Part shown: positions 1 through 6,044 of the stretch, in pieces
Position numbering within the stretch: position 1 is the first letter of the stretch
Layout: each line of letters opens with the position of its first letter
NCBI GenBank assembly: GCA_030620005.1
Contig: JAUXAJ010000211.1
Location: forward strand, 1-9,406
Direction: 5' to 3'
DNA from: Promethearchaeota archaeon
GTDB taxonomy: Archaea; Asgardarchaeota; Lokiarchaeia; Sigynarchaeales; SOKP01
DNA length: 9,406 nt
Notes under the pieces: generated by a model
Told to the model about the DNA's origin: nothing
Seen by the model: only the letters and a program-made list of their open reading frames with translations
Database searches by the model: none
Position numbers and translations under genes: made by a program

Positions 1-252
1 ATTTGGTGGGCCAATGTTCTTATAATCTCGTTATTTTTCTTATCAGCTTTACATCCCCTTGCACGGTATGCAATCTTACTAGGATGGGTGTTATTATTTG
101 AGTATTTACAAGAAGCATTAATTCACTGGGTATCGAACACACCTTTTGGAACTCCCTATTTAACGATAACGCTTGTGATGTGTGTGGTGTGCTTAACAAG
201 TTTTTTTGCATTGGATATTTTGATAAAAGTAAAATTGTTGAAATCTAAATAA
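1..252 (+). CDS. C-terminal part of an unrecognised membrane protein (5' end outside the window)
   Basis: An open frame runs from the first base to a TAA at 250-252, giving 83 residues with no start inside the window. The visible part is strongly hydrophobic. It has about three membrane-spanning stretches: residues 5-17, 24-42 with an embedded EYLQE, and 55-74. It ends in a short basic tail (KVKLLKSK), which by the positive-inside rule would lie in the cytoplasm. Trp and Cys are frequent (WW near the start, two Cys in the last helix). I do not recognise a family, and no substrate or role can be given. The gene converges on the amidohydrolase, with only 15 bp between the two stop codons. The competing minus-strand frame over the same bases has no recognisable protein character. 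Confidence 0.6.
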   Translation: MWWANVLIISLFFLSALHPLARYAILLGWVLLFEYLQEALIHWVSNTPFGTPYLTITLVMCVVCLTSFFALDILIKVKLLKSK

Positions 253-267
253 GCATATCTCGTTAAA

Positions 268-1053
268 TTATTTAAAATGCGGAAATAGGGCTAAAGCGTT
301 TTCTCTCTCAATAATTTTACGAATATTTGCATTAAAGCCCTGATAATTCTCGAATTCTCGAATAATCGATGTAATTAAAGGTTCGGGAAGAAATGGATGG
401 TCGCTTCCAAAGAGGATATGAGAAGGGTCAACTAATTCTAAGAGGGAAGGAAATACATAAGGAGTTGCTGAAAGAGCAATATCATAATAAAGTTTCTTTA
501 GCTGATTTATAACTCTCTTTTTCCCAAACGATATCCTCCATACCAAATATGGAACCGTTCCCCCTGCATGTGAAAGAATGAAATTTATATCTGGATATCG
601 TTTCAATATTCCGCGATATATAAGATTTGCAACAAGTCTTGTAGTATCAAAAACAAATTCCAAGGCTGCCGCCCGCGACTTGCTCATGGGAAGTTTATCT
701 TCTGGTGGTGAATTTGGATGGATAAAAACTACAGCATTTCGGCGGTTAAGCTCAAGAAGTAAATCATCAAATTCAGGATCTCCTATGTATCTACCATTTA
801 TATTAGAGTGAATTACAACACCATCAAGGTTTAAAGTGTCTATTGCATGCTCCAATTCTATTAAAGAAGCCCCAATATCAGGCAGAGGCAATATGGCAAA
901 TGCACCAAATCTCTTAGGATATTTGTCACAAAGTTCTGCTGAAAATTTATTGCAGCGACGAGCGAGATTATTTCTAAATACTCGATCTCCAAAGTAAATT
1001 CCCGGTGAGGATATTGAAGTAATAGCTTTTTTTATGCCTTGGCGATCCATCAA
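268..1053 (-). CDS. Amidohydrolase family protein (ACMSD/amidohydrolase_2-like), main open frame lacking its N-terminus
   Basis: This is a TIM-barrel metal-dependent hydrolase or decarboxylase of the amidohydrolase_2 family (PF04909), related to aminocarboxymuconate semialdehyde decarboxylase. The 261-residue frame begins at a TTG, but the family-like sequence continues upstream to an ATG at 1189-1191, for a full length of 307. Using full-length numbering, the metal and catalytic residues visible here are His158 (VFIHPNSPP), His208 (ILSHAGGTVPYL) and Asp264 (ILFGSDHPFLPE), each in a family-typical context. The first metal ligands (His11 and His13) lie in the part separated by a TGA at 1075-1077. 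Translated only from the TTG, the protein would lack HxH and its first beta strand and would probably be inactive. I therefore suspect a recent pseudogene or a base error. The substrate is unknown; relatives act on carboxylated aromatics and other carboxylic acids. It lies divergently to the DUF362 remnant. Confidence 0.8.
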   Translation of the reverse strand: MMDRQGIKKAITSISSPGIYFGDRVFRNNLARRCNKFSAELCDKYPKRFGAFAILPLPDIGASLIELEHAIDTLNLDGVVIHSNINGRYIGDPEFDDLLLELNRRNAVVFIHPNSPPEDKLPMSKSRAAALEFVFDTTRLVANLIYRGILKRYPDINFILSHAGGTVPYLVWRISFGKKRVINQLKKLYYDIALSATPYVFPSLLELVDPSHILFGSDHPFLPEPLITSIIREFENYQGFNANIRKIIERENALALFPHFK

Positions 1054-1191
1054 CGCAAGGGCGCTTTTTGCATTTCACTTAGGGAAGGGCACACCCGCTG
1101 CTGCAGTAACATTAATAGCTGCTAGAGAGGAAAGGTATTCCGGGGGCAATATATGATTGTGTACATCAATTCTATGAGGTTCTGATTCCAT
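1054..1191 (-). pseudogene. Detached N-terminal part of the amidohydrolase, ending at an in-frame TGA
   Basis: Reading the minus strand from ATG at 1191-1189 gives 38 residues starting MESEPHRIDVHNHILPPEYL, then TGA at 1077-1075. The same frame then continues through NAKSALALMDRQG into the main amidohydrolase frame. The RIDVHNH stretch is the HxH metal-binding start of amidohydrolases (His11, His13). The context GVPFPK-stop-NAKSALALMDRQGI matches the family pattern in which a Trp follows PFP-x, so the stop most simply derives from TGG by one G-to-A change. No strong ribosome binding site precedes the ATG, and an in-frame TAA lies about 13 codons upstream. I read this as the true 5' end of the gene, broken by a nonsense change or sequencing error. 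Confidence 0.75.
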
Positions 1192-1249
1192 TAGTAATGC
1201 AATGATTTCTAGTAAATAATCTTTTTTTTATATGGTATATAATCTAAGA

Positions 1250-1569
1250 ATGATGACGAAAGTTTACATCAGAAAAGTATCCTTTAACCTAGAAAATATC
1301 AATGAAATTATTGAAGCAAGCTGCTCTCTCACTTTAAATCACATTTAAGTGATATTCTAAACAACACATCAGATACAATTATATTAAAACCTAATATATT
1401 ACCTACTGAATTAACTCGCAAAAATAAGCTAGCTGTTATAAATCCAATAATTTGTCCGAATATCGCCGATAATTTGAGGAGCCTTGGTTTTAAGAAGATA
1501 ATACTTGCTGAAGGTACAACGAATAGTATTAAAAGAAAACCAGATACTCTTGAGTGTATGAAAGCATAA
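1250..1569 (+). pseudogene. Decayed DUF362-like gene fragment
   Basis: Two frames together resemble the N-terminal part of DUF362 proteins, which are often fused to ferredoxin domains in anaerobes. The first frame opens with ATGATG at 1250 and gives MMTKVYIRKVSFNLENINEI before a TAA at 1346-1348. From about 1321 the next frame carries ILKPNILPTE, then AVINPIICPNIADNLRSLGF and KKIILAEGTTN, ending at TAA 1567-1569. The KPN motif and the hydrophobic strand followed by AEG are what I recall for this family. Changing from the first frame to the second fits loss of one base near 1320-1345. Only about 105 residues remain, while family members are usually about 300 or longer, and nothing of the C-terminal part is seen downstream. 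The gene appears both frameshifted and truncated. The DUF362 assignment is from memory of motifs and is moderate in confidence. Confidence 0.5.
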
Positions 1570-1673
1570 TTGAATCTATTATCTATTATTTCTTCAAAAA
1601 ATTTTGACTAATACTTTTAAAGATTTTTACCATTATTGTTTATTAAAATTTTAAGAGAATTAAGTGAATATTA
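1570..1673. other. Short A+T-rich gap after the DUF362 remnant
   Basis: About 100 bp of A+T-rich sequence separates the remnant from the membrane protein gene. It contains no coding-like frame and no clear ribosome binding site directly before the TTG start at 1674. If the missing C-terminal part of the DUF362 gene was once here, it has been deleted rather than mutated. Confidence 0.4.
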
Positions 1674-2597
1674 TTGGCAGGATCAAATTATATTTTAGGC
1701 GTCATATTTGGAATCCTATCGGGAGTTTTGAGCAATTTTGGTGTTGTTCTGGAGAAAAAGGTAGTAATTGGCATCCCTAAGGAAGAAAGAGATGAAAATT
1801 TTGGAAAGAAATTGCTGAAAAACCCTATTTGGCTCATGGGTTTTATTTTAGCCATGATCATTGACCCTATTTTTTTAATAACTGCTCAGGCTTTATTGGG
1901 TACAGATCTGGGTCCAACTTTAGTTCCAGGACTAATGGCTGCTGGTTTAATTGTTTTAGCGGTTGGATCTGCAAAAATTGTTGGGGAATCCCTCGGTAAG
2001 ATTGAAATTTTTGGAATTGTTTTAATGATTCTGGGCATATTATTCTTAGGTTTCAGTAATTTAGAATCTGGAGATGTTGATATAACAGAACTGGGTTTTG
2101 TCTTGAGAATGACTATTTTCACGGTTGCTATAATTATCTTATTATTAGTTAATTACTTCAGTACACTAAAAATGGAGAAGGAAAGTCATAAAGGTATTGT
2201 ATTAGCCATTTCATCAGGTTTGGCTTTTTGTCTCTCAAATTTTTGGATTAGCCTATTAATTGCGTCCATTGACGACGTATTTACAGGGAGGGCCTTCACT
2301 GGAAAAGCTAGTTTTGTGATATTTATCGTATTTCTAAGTGCATTGGCTATTCTGCTTTTGACAAATGTCTATGGCCTTTCAACACTCCAAGTTTGCTTTA
2401 AGTATGCAGATGCGAGTAAAGCAATTCCAATTCAACAAGTGCCACAACAAATTGCACCAATTCTTGTATATTTCGTAATATTCCTTCGTGTTTCAAATTC
2501 GTTTTCCACGCTCCTTATGATAACGGGAGCAATATTGATAGCCAGTAGCGGATTCCTGCTCGGAAAAAGACAGGCAGAACTAGATGAAATTAAGTAA
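1674..2597 (+). CDS. Multi-spanning DMT-superfamily membrane protein (NIPA/EamA-like)
   Basis: This is a 307-residue integral membrane protein with about nine to ten hydrophobic helices, near residues 5-25, 51-72, 79-101, 109-127, 140-160, 173-196, 214-236, 256-272 and 279-299. The layout has short loops, a Gly/Ser-rich first helix (GVIFGILSGVLSNFGVVLEKK), then NPIWLMGFIL and a pair ending in GESLGKIEIFGIVLMILGIL. It resembles DMT-superfamily carriers, especially the NIPA-type magnesium transporter-like group, where a first helix followed by a Lys pair and a later NPxWLxG segment are usual. The substrate cannot be told from sequence, so magnesium or small organic solutes remain open. The frame opens at TTG, because an in-frame TGA lies three codons upstream and the first internal Met would delete a helix. 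No strong ribosome binding site is visible. A run of seven Ts follows the stop codon. No functional link to the glycyl radical genes is evident. Confidence 0.75.
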   Translation: MAGSNYILGVIFGILSGVLSNFGVVLEKKVVIGIPKEERDENFGKKLLKNPIWLMGFILAMIIDPIFLITAQALLGTDLGPTLVPGLMAAGLIVLAVGSAKIVGESLGKIEIFGIVLMILGILFLGFSNLESGDVDITELGFVLRMTIFTVAIIILLLVNYFSTLKMEKESHKGIVLAISSGLAFCLSNFWISLLIASIDDVFTGRAFTGKASFVIFIVFLSALAILLLTNVYGLSTLQVCFKYADASKAIPIQQVPQQIAPILVYFVIFLRVSNSFSTLLMITGAILIASSGFLLGKRQAELDEIK

Positions 2598-2604
2598 TTT
2601 TTTT
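2598..2604 (+). terminator. Poly-T terminator after the membrane protein gene
   Basis: Seven consecutive Ts start immediately after the TAA at 2595-2597. Archaeal RNA polymerase commonly terminates at T-rich tracts on the non-template strand without a hairpin, so this is a reasonable terminator for the gene before it. Confidence 0.4.
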
Positions 2605-2668
2605 ATCTGGAGTAATTAAGTTTCAGCATAGATTTTATTGATGCCATGATCATCGAAAGTTTATAAGG

Positions 2669-2705
2669 TAATATTTTTAAAGTTAATATTTTTAAAGTTA
2701 ATATT
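2669..2705 (+). repeat. 15-bp tandem repeat, about 2.5 copies
   Basis: The unit TAATATTTTTAAAGT occurs exactly twice (2669-2683 and 2684-2698) and is followed by a partial third copy, TAATATT (2699-2705). It lies about 205 bp before the start codon of the glycyl radical enzyme gene. It could be a slippage product in A+T-rich DNA or a repeated protein-binding site; the sequence alone does not decide. Confidence 0.85.
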
Positions 2706-2892
2706 CTCTACAAATTCTCTATTATTCAAGAACTCTAATTTATTGTATTAAACAATCTTATAATTATTTATAAAATTTGATATATTCGATTGAAGATATA
2801 GAAAAGGATGAAAACAATTAACATTAAATAGATAACTAAATAAAGTATAATTTAACAATAACAATAATAATAAATTTAATTGAAATAAATTT

Positions 2893-2900
2893 AAGGTGGT
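2893..2900 (+). promoter_or_regulatory. Ribosome binding site of the glycyl radical enzyme gene
   Basis: AAGGTGGT ends nine bases before the ATG at 2910 and pairs well with the pyrimidine-rich 3' end of archaeal 16S rRNA. It fixes the start of the 988-residue protein and shows that the extra N-terminal domain is part of the translated product. It is the best such site in the window. Confidence 0.75.
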
Positions 2901-2909
2901 TTAAAATAA

Positions 2910-5876
2910 ATGATTGAAGTTGAAATTAACGAATCAATTGAGAAATTCAAAGAGTCCATGCAACTATTAAATGTCGTTTTTACAAGAAAGAGAATGCGCA
3001 GGGAAATATATAACGAGAAGACTGGTTTTATTTTCAACGCTAAATATCAATTCACGACCCGCAATGGCGATTTTAATCTTTACTTGATTTTTAAAGATGG
3101 GAACATCAAAGCTGATGAGGGGATAATTGAGGATCCAAACATAACAATAATTTATAAAGATAAGGAGACCTTGGCTGAAACGTGGAATAAAAGTGCCGAA
3201 GAAACACTTGAATATCTTCTAGATAATTCAATGTCTTTTAAAGGTAACATGACATACCTCACTAAATTCTCTCATCTTACTTCAATCGCCATGGGGGCAA
3301 AAATAAAGGGTTATAAAGGTCCTGATAACAGAATAATTTGTCCAATTGAGGAAATTGAGAGAGGTGAAGAAAGAAGAAAACTTAAAAATGAAACCTTAAA
3401 TCGAAAAATTGATAATGTGCAATATTTAGAAGATCCTTATTTAGCAAAGTATTCAATTAACGATTTTCCGCGCTTAAAGTATCTTAAAAGTCGTAGAAGA
3501 GCATTAAAACCTGCAATATGCGTTGAACGAGCAAGATTATTGACTGAATATCACAAAGAGAACGGTTTTGAAGTTGACGCTTCTGGAAATCCCATTGATC
3601 CTGAATTGCGTCAAGCAAGGGCAGTAAATCACATAATGACAAATAAGAAATTAATAATTCACGAGAAGCACCTGATAGCAGGTTCCACTACTTCAAAAGA
3701 GGCCGGCATCCCTATTTATCCTGAATTAATAGGCACTGCGATTTGGCCCGAATTACAAAGTGTTGGCAGTCGCGAGCTTAATCCTAACGATATATCTCCT
3801 AAAGATGCGGACATATTAAGTCAAGAAGTTTTCCCTTTTTGGATGGAAAGGAATATTCGTGAACATTGCCGAACTAAAAATAATAACTCAATCTCTCAAT
3901 GGATTGAGGAACGATGGGTATTTTACTTCATGATGAAAAATAACGCCATTTCGCACACGGTTCCTGGTTTTCCGATGATTGTTAACGAAGGATTAGAAAG
4001 CATAAAAATGAAAGCCTCTGAAATGGAAAATAAAGAGGATTCCATCGAGAAAAAGAACTTCTACGAGGCAATTCAAATAGCTATTGATGGTGTTATAACA
4101 TATTCTAACCATTTAAGTGAAGAAGCCCTAAGAATTGCCGACACATTGGACTCTAATGATTCTGAACAAGCTACGAGGATTGAAGAATTAAAAGAAATCT
4201 CCAGAATATGTTCCAAGGTACCTGCTAAACCGGCAGAAACCTTACAAGAAGCGATTCAATCAATTTGGACAAGTTTCACGTGCATTCATTGCGAAAATCC
4301 CGATTCTGCAATGTCAATCGGTAGATTAGACCAAATGTTACAACCATTCTTTTTGAGCGATATTAAAAAAGCAAAGAACGACGAGAATAAAGAGAAAATA
4401 ATAAAAAGATCAATTGAACTTGTAGGATCTCTGTTTTTAAGAATTAATGACCATGACCCACTAGTACCATCGATTGGCAATAAGCTATTTGGTGGCAGCT
4501 CTTCAGATGATACAGTTACAATTGGTGGCGTTGATAGGGATGGAAAGAATGCTGTCTGTGACATGACTTTTATTGTTTTAAAAGCAAGTGAAATGCTATG
4601 TTTCCAAGATCCCAACATGAATGCTAGACATTATCCAGGTATTAACTCTAAAGAATATTTGAGACGCTTATGTGAAGTTAATATAAACATGGTCGCCTCA
4701 CCAGCAATTCATAACGATAGAGTAATGATTGAGGCACTTGTTAATGAAGGTTTTTCTATCGAGGATGCTAGAGATTGGGCGGCTACAGGATGTGTAGAAC
4801 CTACGATTGTAGGTAAGCATTATGGACATACAAATTCCATGCTTTTAAACTTGGTAGCTCCGCTTGAAATGGCATTAAATAATGGTGTGCACCCTCTAAT
4901 TGGAGAACAAGTTGGATCAGAAACGGGTGTCCCAACTTTAGAAACCTTCCCAACTTTTGAGGATTTTTATAATGCTTACAAAACTCATTTGAAATATGTA
5001 GTCGAAAAGTCAATTGAAATCAATAATTATTTAGGCGAGAGTCACCAATACATTCATCCTACGCCGCTATTATCCGCGTTTTTTGACGGTCCTTTAGAAA
5101 AAGGCAAGGATCTCATACATGGGGGGGCTATTTATAATACCTCCGGAGTAGCATTAGTTTCTCTCACGGATGTTGTTGATAGCTTACTTGTAATAAAAGA
5201 TCTTATCTATGATAAAAAGGAATTAAATTTCTCTACCTTAATTCATGCTTTAGAAGATAATTTCGAAAATGGTTCAGCAGAATTACTTAAGAAGATAGAC
5301 GGCGTTCCTAAATTTGGGTCTGACGAACCTGGAACTCGAGATATAGCTGATGATTTGTTAAATTTTTGTTACGATGTGTACCACTCGACTGATAATTATA
5401 GAGGCGGAAAATATCTTGTAGGATATTGGTCAATTTCGTACCACGTTGGATACGGAATGCTTACAGGAGCTTTACCCTCAGGTAGAAAAAAGGGAAAAGC
5501 ATTGACTCCAGGATTAACTCCTGCTCCAGGCCGCTCTGATCTTTTACTTCAAAACATTCACACTATAGCGAGTTTAGATTACTTAAAAATGCCGAATAAT
5601 GCTTCCTACAACGTGAAACTCGTACCGCATGCTGGTGATTCCCACGAGAAAACATTAGATTTGTTTACGAGTTACGTGCAGAGCTTTTTCGATTTGGGAG
5701 GAATGCAGTGGCAATTTAACGTGGTAACTTCTGACACATTAAGAGATGCGATGGAAAATCCCGACGATTATCGTTGGTTAATCGTTCGAATTTCGGGATA
5801 TAACGCATATTTCACACAAATAAATAAAAACATGCAGATAGAGCTCATAGAACGAACAGAATTCCAGGCAAGTTGA
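2910..5876 (+). CDS. Glycyl radical enzyme (glycerol-dehydratase/PflD-like) with N-terminal SCP2-like domain
   Basis: This is a complete 988-residue glycyl radical enzyme. The usual family length is about 780-850, and the excess is N-terminal. Residues about 20-135 look like an SCP2 (sterol carrier protein 2) lipid-binding domain: the order LYLIFKDG, DPNITIIYKD, MSFKGNM fits that fold. A charged linker at about 140-187 leads to the PFL-like barrel, starting near Arg188 with KPAICVERA. Key residues are His349 (SHTVPGF), the GRLDQ motif at 471-475, catalytic Cys628 with Glu630 (ATGCVEP), and the radical-bearing Gly963 in RISGYNAYF near the C-terminus. All residues needed for activity are therefore present. 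The Cys-x-Glu motif is typical of glycerol dehydratase, choline lyase and HPA decarboxylase, where Glu is a general base. Acyltransferase (PFL) function is unlikely, because PFL has Cys-Cys. The lipid-binding fusion suggests a hydrophobic substrate (inference). A cognate activase lies at 8203, beyond the inverted AOR gene. The protein should be cytosolic and oxygen-sensitive, and the substrate is unknown. Confidence 0.9.
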   Translation: MIEVEINESIEKFKESMQLLNVVFTRKRMRREIYNEKTGFIFNAKYQFTTRNGDFNLYLIFKDGNIKADEGIIEDPNITIIYKDKETLAETWNKSAEETLEYLLDNSMSFKGNMTYLTKFSHLTSIAMGAKIKGYKGPDNRIICPIEEIERGEERRKLKNETLNRKIDNVQYLEDPYLAKYSINDFPRLKYLKSRRRALKPAICVERARLLTEYHKENGFEVDASGNPIDPELRQARAVNHIMTNKKLIIHEKHLIAGSTTSKEAGIPIYPELIGTAIWPELQSVGSRELNPNDISPKDADILSQEVFPFWMERNIREHCRTKNNNSISQWIEERWVFYFMMKNNAISHTVPGFPMIVNEGLESIKMKASEMENKEDSIEKKNFYEAIQIAIDGVITYSNHLSEEALRIADTLDSNDSEQATRIEELKEISRICSKVPAKPAETLQEAIQSIWTSFTCIHCENPDSAMSIGRLDQMLQPFFLSDIKKAKNDENKEKIIKRSIELVGSLFLRINDHDPLVPSIGNKLFGGSSSDDTVTIGGVDRDGKNAVCDMTFIVLKASEMLCFQDPNMNARHYPGINSKEYLRRLCEVNINMVASPAIHNDRVMIEALVNEGFSIEDARDWAATGCVEPTIVGKHYGHTNSMLLNLVAPLEMALNNGVHPLIGEQVGSETGVPTLETFPTFEDFYNAYKTHLKYVVEKSIEINNYLGESHQYIHPTPLLSAFFDGPLEKGKDLIHGGAIYNTSGVALVSLTDVVDSLLVIKDLIYDKKELNFSTLIHALEDNFENGSAELLKKIDGVPKFGSDEPGTRDIADDLLNFCYDVYHSTDNYRGGKYLVGYWSISYHVGYGMLTGALPSGRKKGKALTPGLTPAPGRSDLLLQNIHTIASLDYLKMPNNASYNVKLVPHAGDSHEKTLDLFTSYVQSFFDLGGMQWQFNVVTSDTLRDAMENPDDYRWLIVRISGYNAYFTQINKNMQIELIERTEFQAS

Positions 5877-5883
5877 TTTTTCC

Positions 5884-5906
5884 AAAAATATGAAAATATT
5901 TTTTTT
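5884..5906 (+). terminator. Hairpin and poly-T terminator after the glycyl radical enzyme gene
   Basis: A perfect 8-bp inverted repeat, AAAAATAT / ATATTTTT, with a GAAA loop runs from 5884 to 5903 and continues into Ts up to 5906, eight bases after the TGA stop. The stem is all A-T and so is weak, but the T-run itself is a usual archaeal termination signal. Confidence 0.5.
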
Positions 5907-5925
5907 AAACGATTTTTAATTTCAA

Positions 5926-5935
5926 TTTTTTTTTT
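5926..5935 (+). terminator. Second poly-T tract (T10)
   Basis: Ten consecutive Ts lie about 50 bp after the stop codon of the glycyl radical enzyme gene. This would be a strong second termination signal on the plus strand, useful because the gene faces the AOR gene head-on. Confidence 0.45.
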
Positions 5936-6018
5936 AATTTTCATTAATCATGACAGACATGACCTTACTCGTTATTCATACATTCTAATTTTCAATTCTA
6001 TTTTTAGATAAAGATTTA

Positions 6019-6041
6019 GAAAAAATAAAATAATAAAATAA
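6019..6041 (-). terminator. T-rich terminator region of the AOR gene (minus strand)
   Basis: Directly after the AOR stop codon, the minus strand reads a run of Ts broken only by single As and a few other bases, ending in six Ts. In archaea such a tract is sufficient for termination. Together with the plus-strand tracts it insulates the two convergent genes. Confidence 0.4.
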
Positions 6042-6044
6042 GAT

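Larger units (their letters stand above)
2598..2909. promoter_or_regulatory. A+T-rich intergenic region upstream of the glycyl radical enzyme gene
   Basis: These 312 bp contain no coding-like frame. They hold the T7 tract at the left end, a 15-bp tandem repeat at 2669-2705, and many TATA-like stretches (for example TTTATAAAA near 2768-2776). The promoter of the downstream gene must lie here because the upstream gene appears terminated. A+T content is so high that no single TATA box or BRE can be picked with confidence. The region ends in a good ribosome binding site. Confidence 0.4.

Noticed and set aside
20..211. Minus-strand open frame of 63 residues
   Set aside because: It is the shadow of the plus-strand membrane protein end, with no recognisable motif.
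578..811. Plus-strand open frame of 77 residues
   Set aside because: It lies opposite the amidohydrolase and has basic, Ser/Arg-rich shadow composition.
1075..1077. Selenocysteine or general UGA-to-Trp recoding
   Set aside because: The aligned family residue is Trp rather than Cys, no SECIS-like element was recognised nearby, and TGA serves as a normal stop for the glycyl radical enzyme gene in the same window.
4286..4618. Minus-strand open frame of 110 residues
   Set aside because: It is antisense to the catalytic region of the glycyl radical enzyme, with no independent motif or ribosome binding site.
2910..5876. Naming the glycyl radical enzyme alkylsuccinate synthase (AssA) or pyruvate formate-lyase
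   Set aside because: The active site reads Cys-Val-Glu, not Cys-Cys, and nothing seen shows fumarate binding. The substrate cannot be read from the sequence, so no symbol is given.
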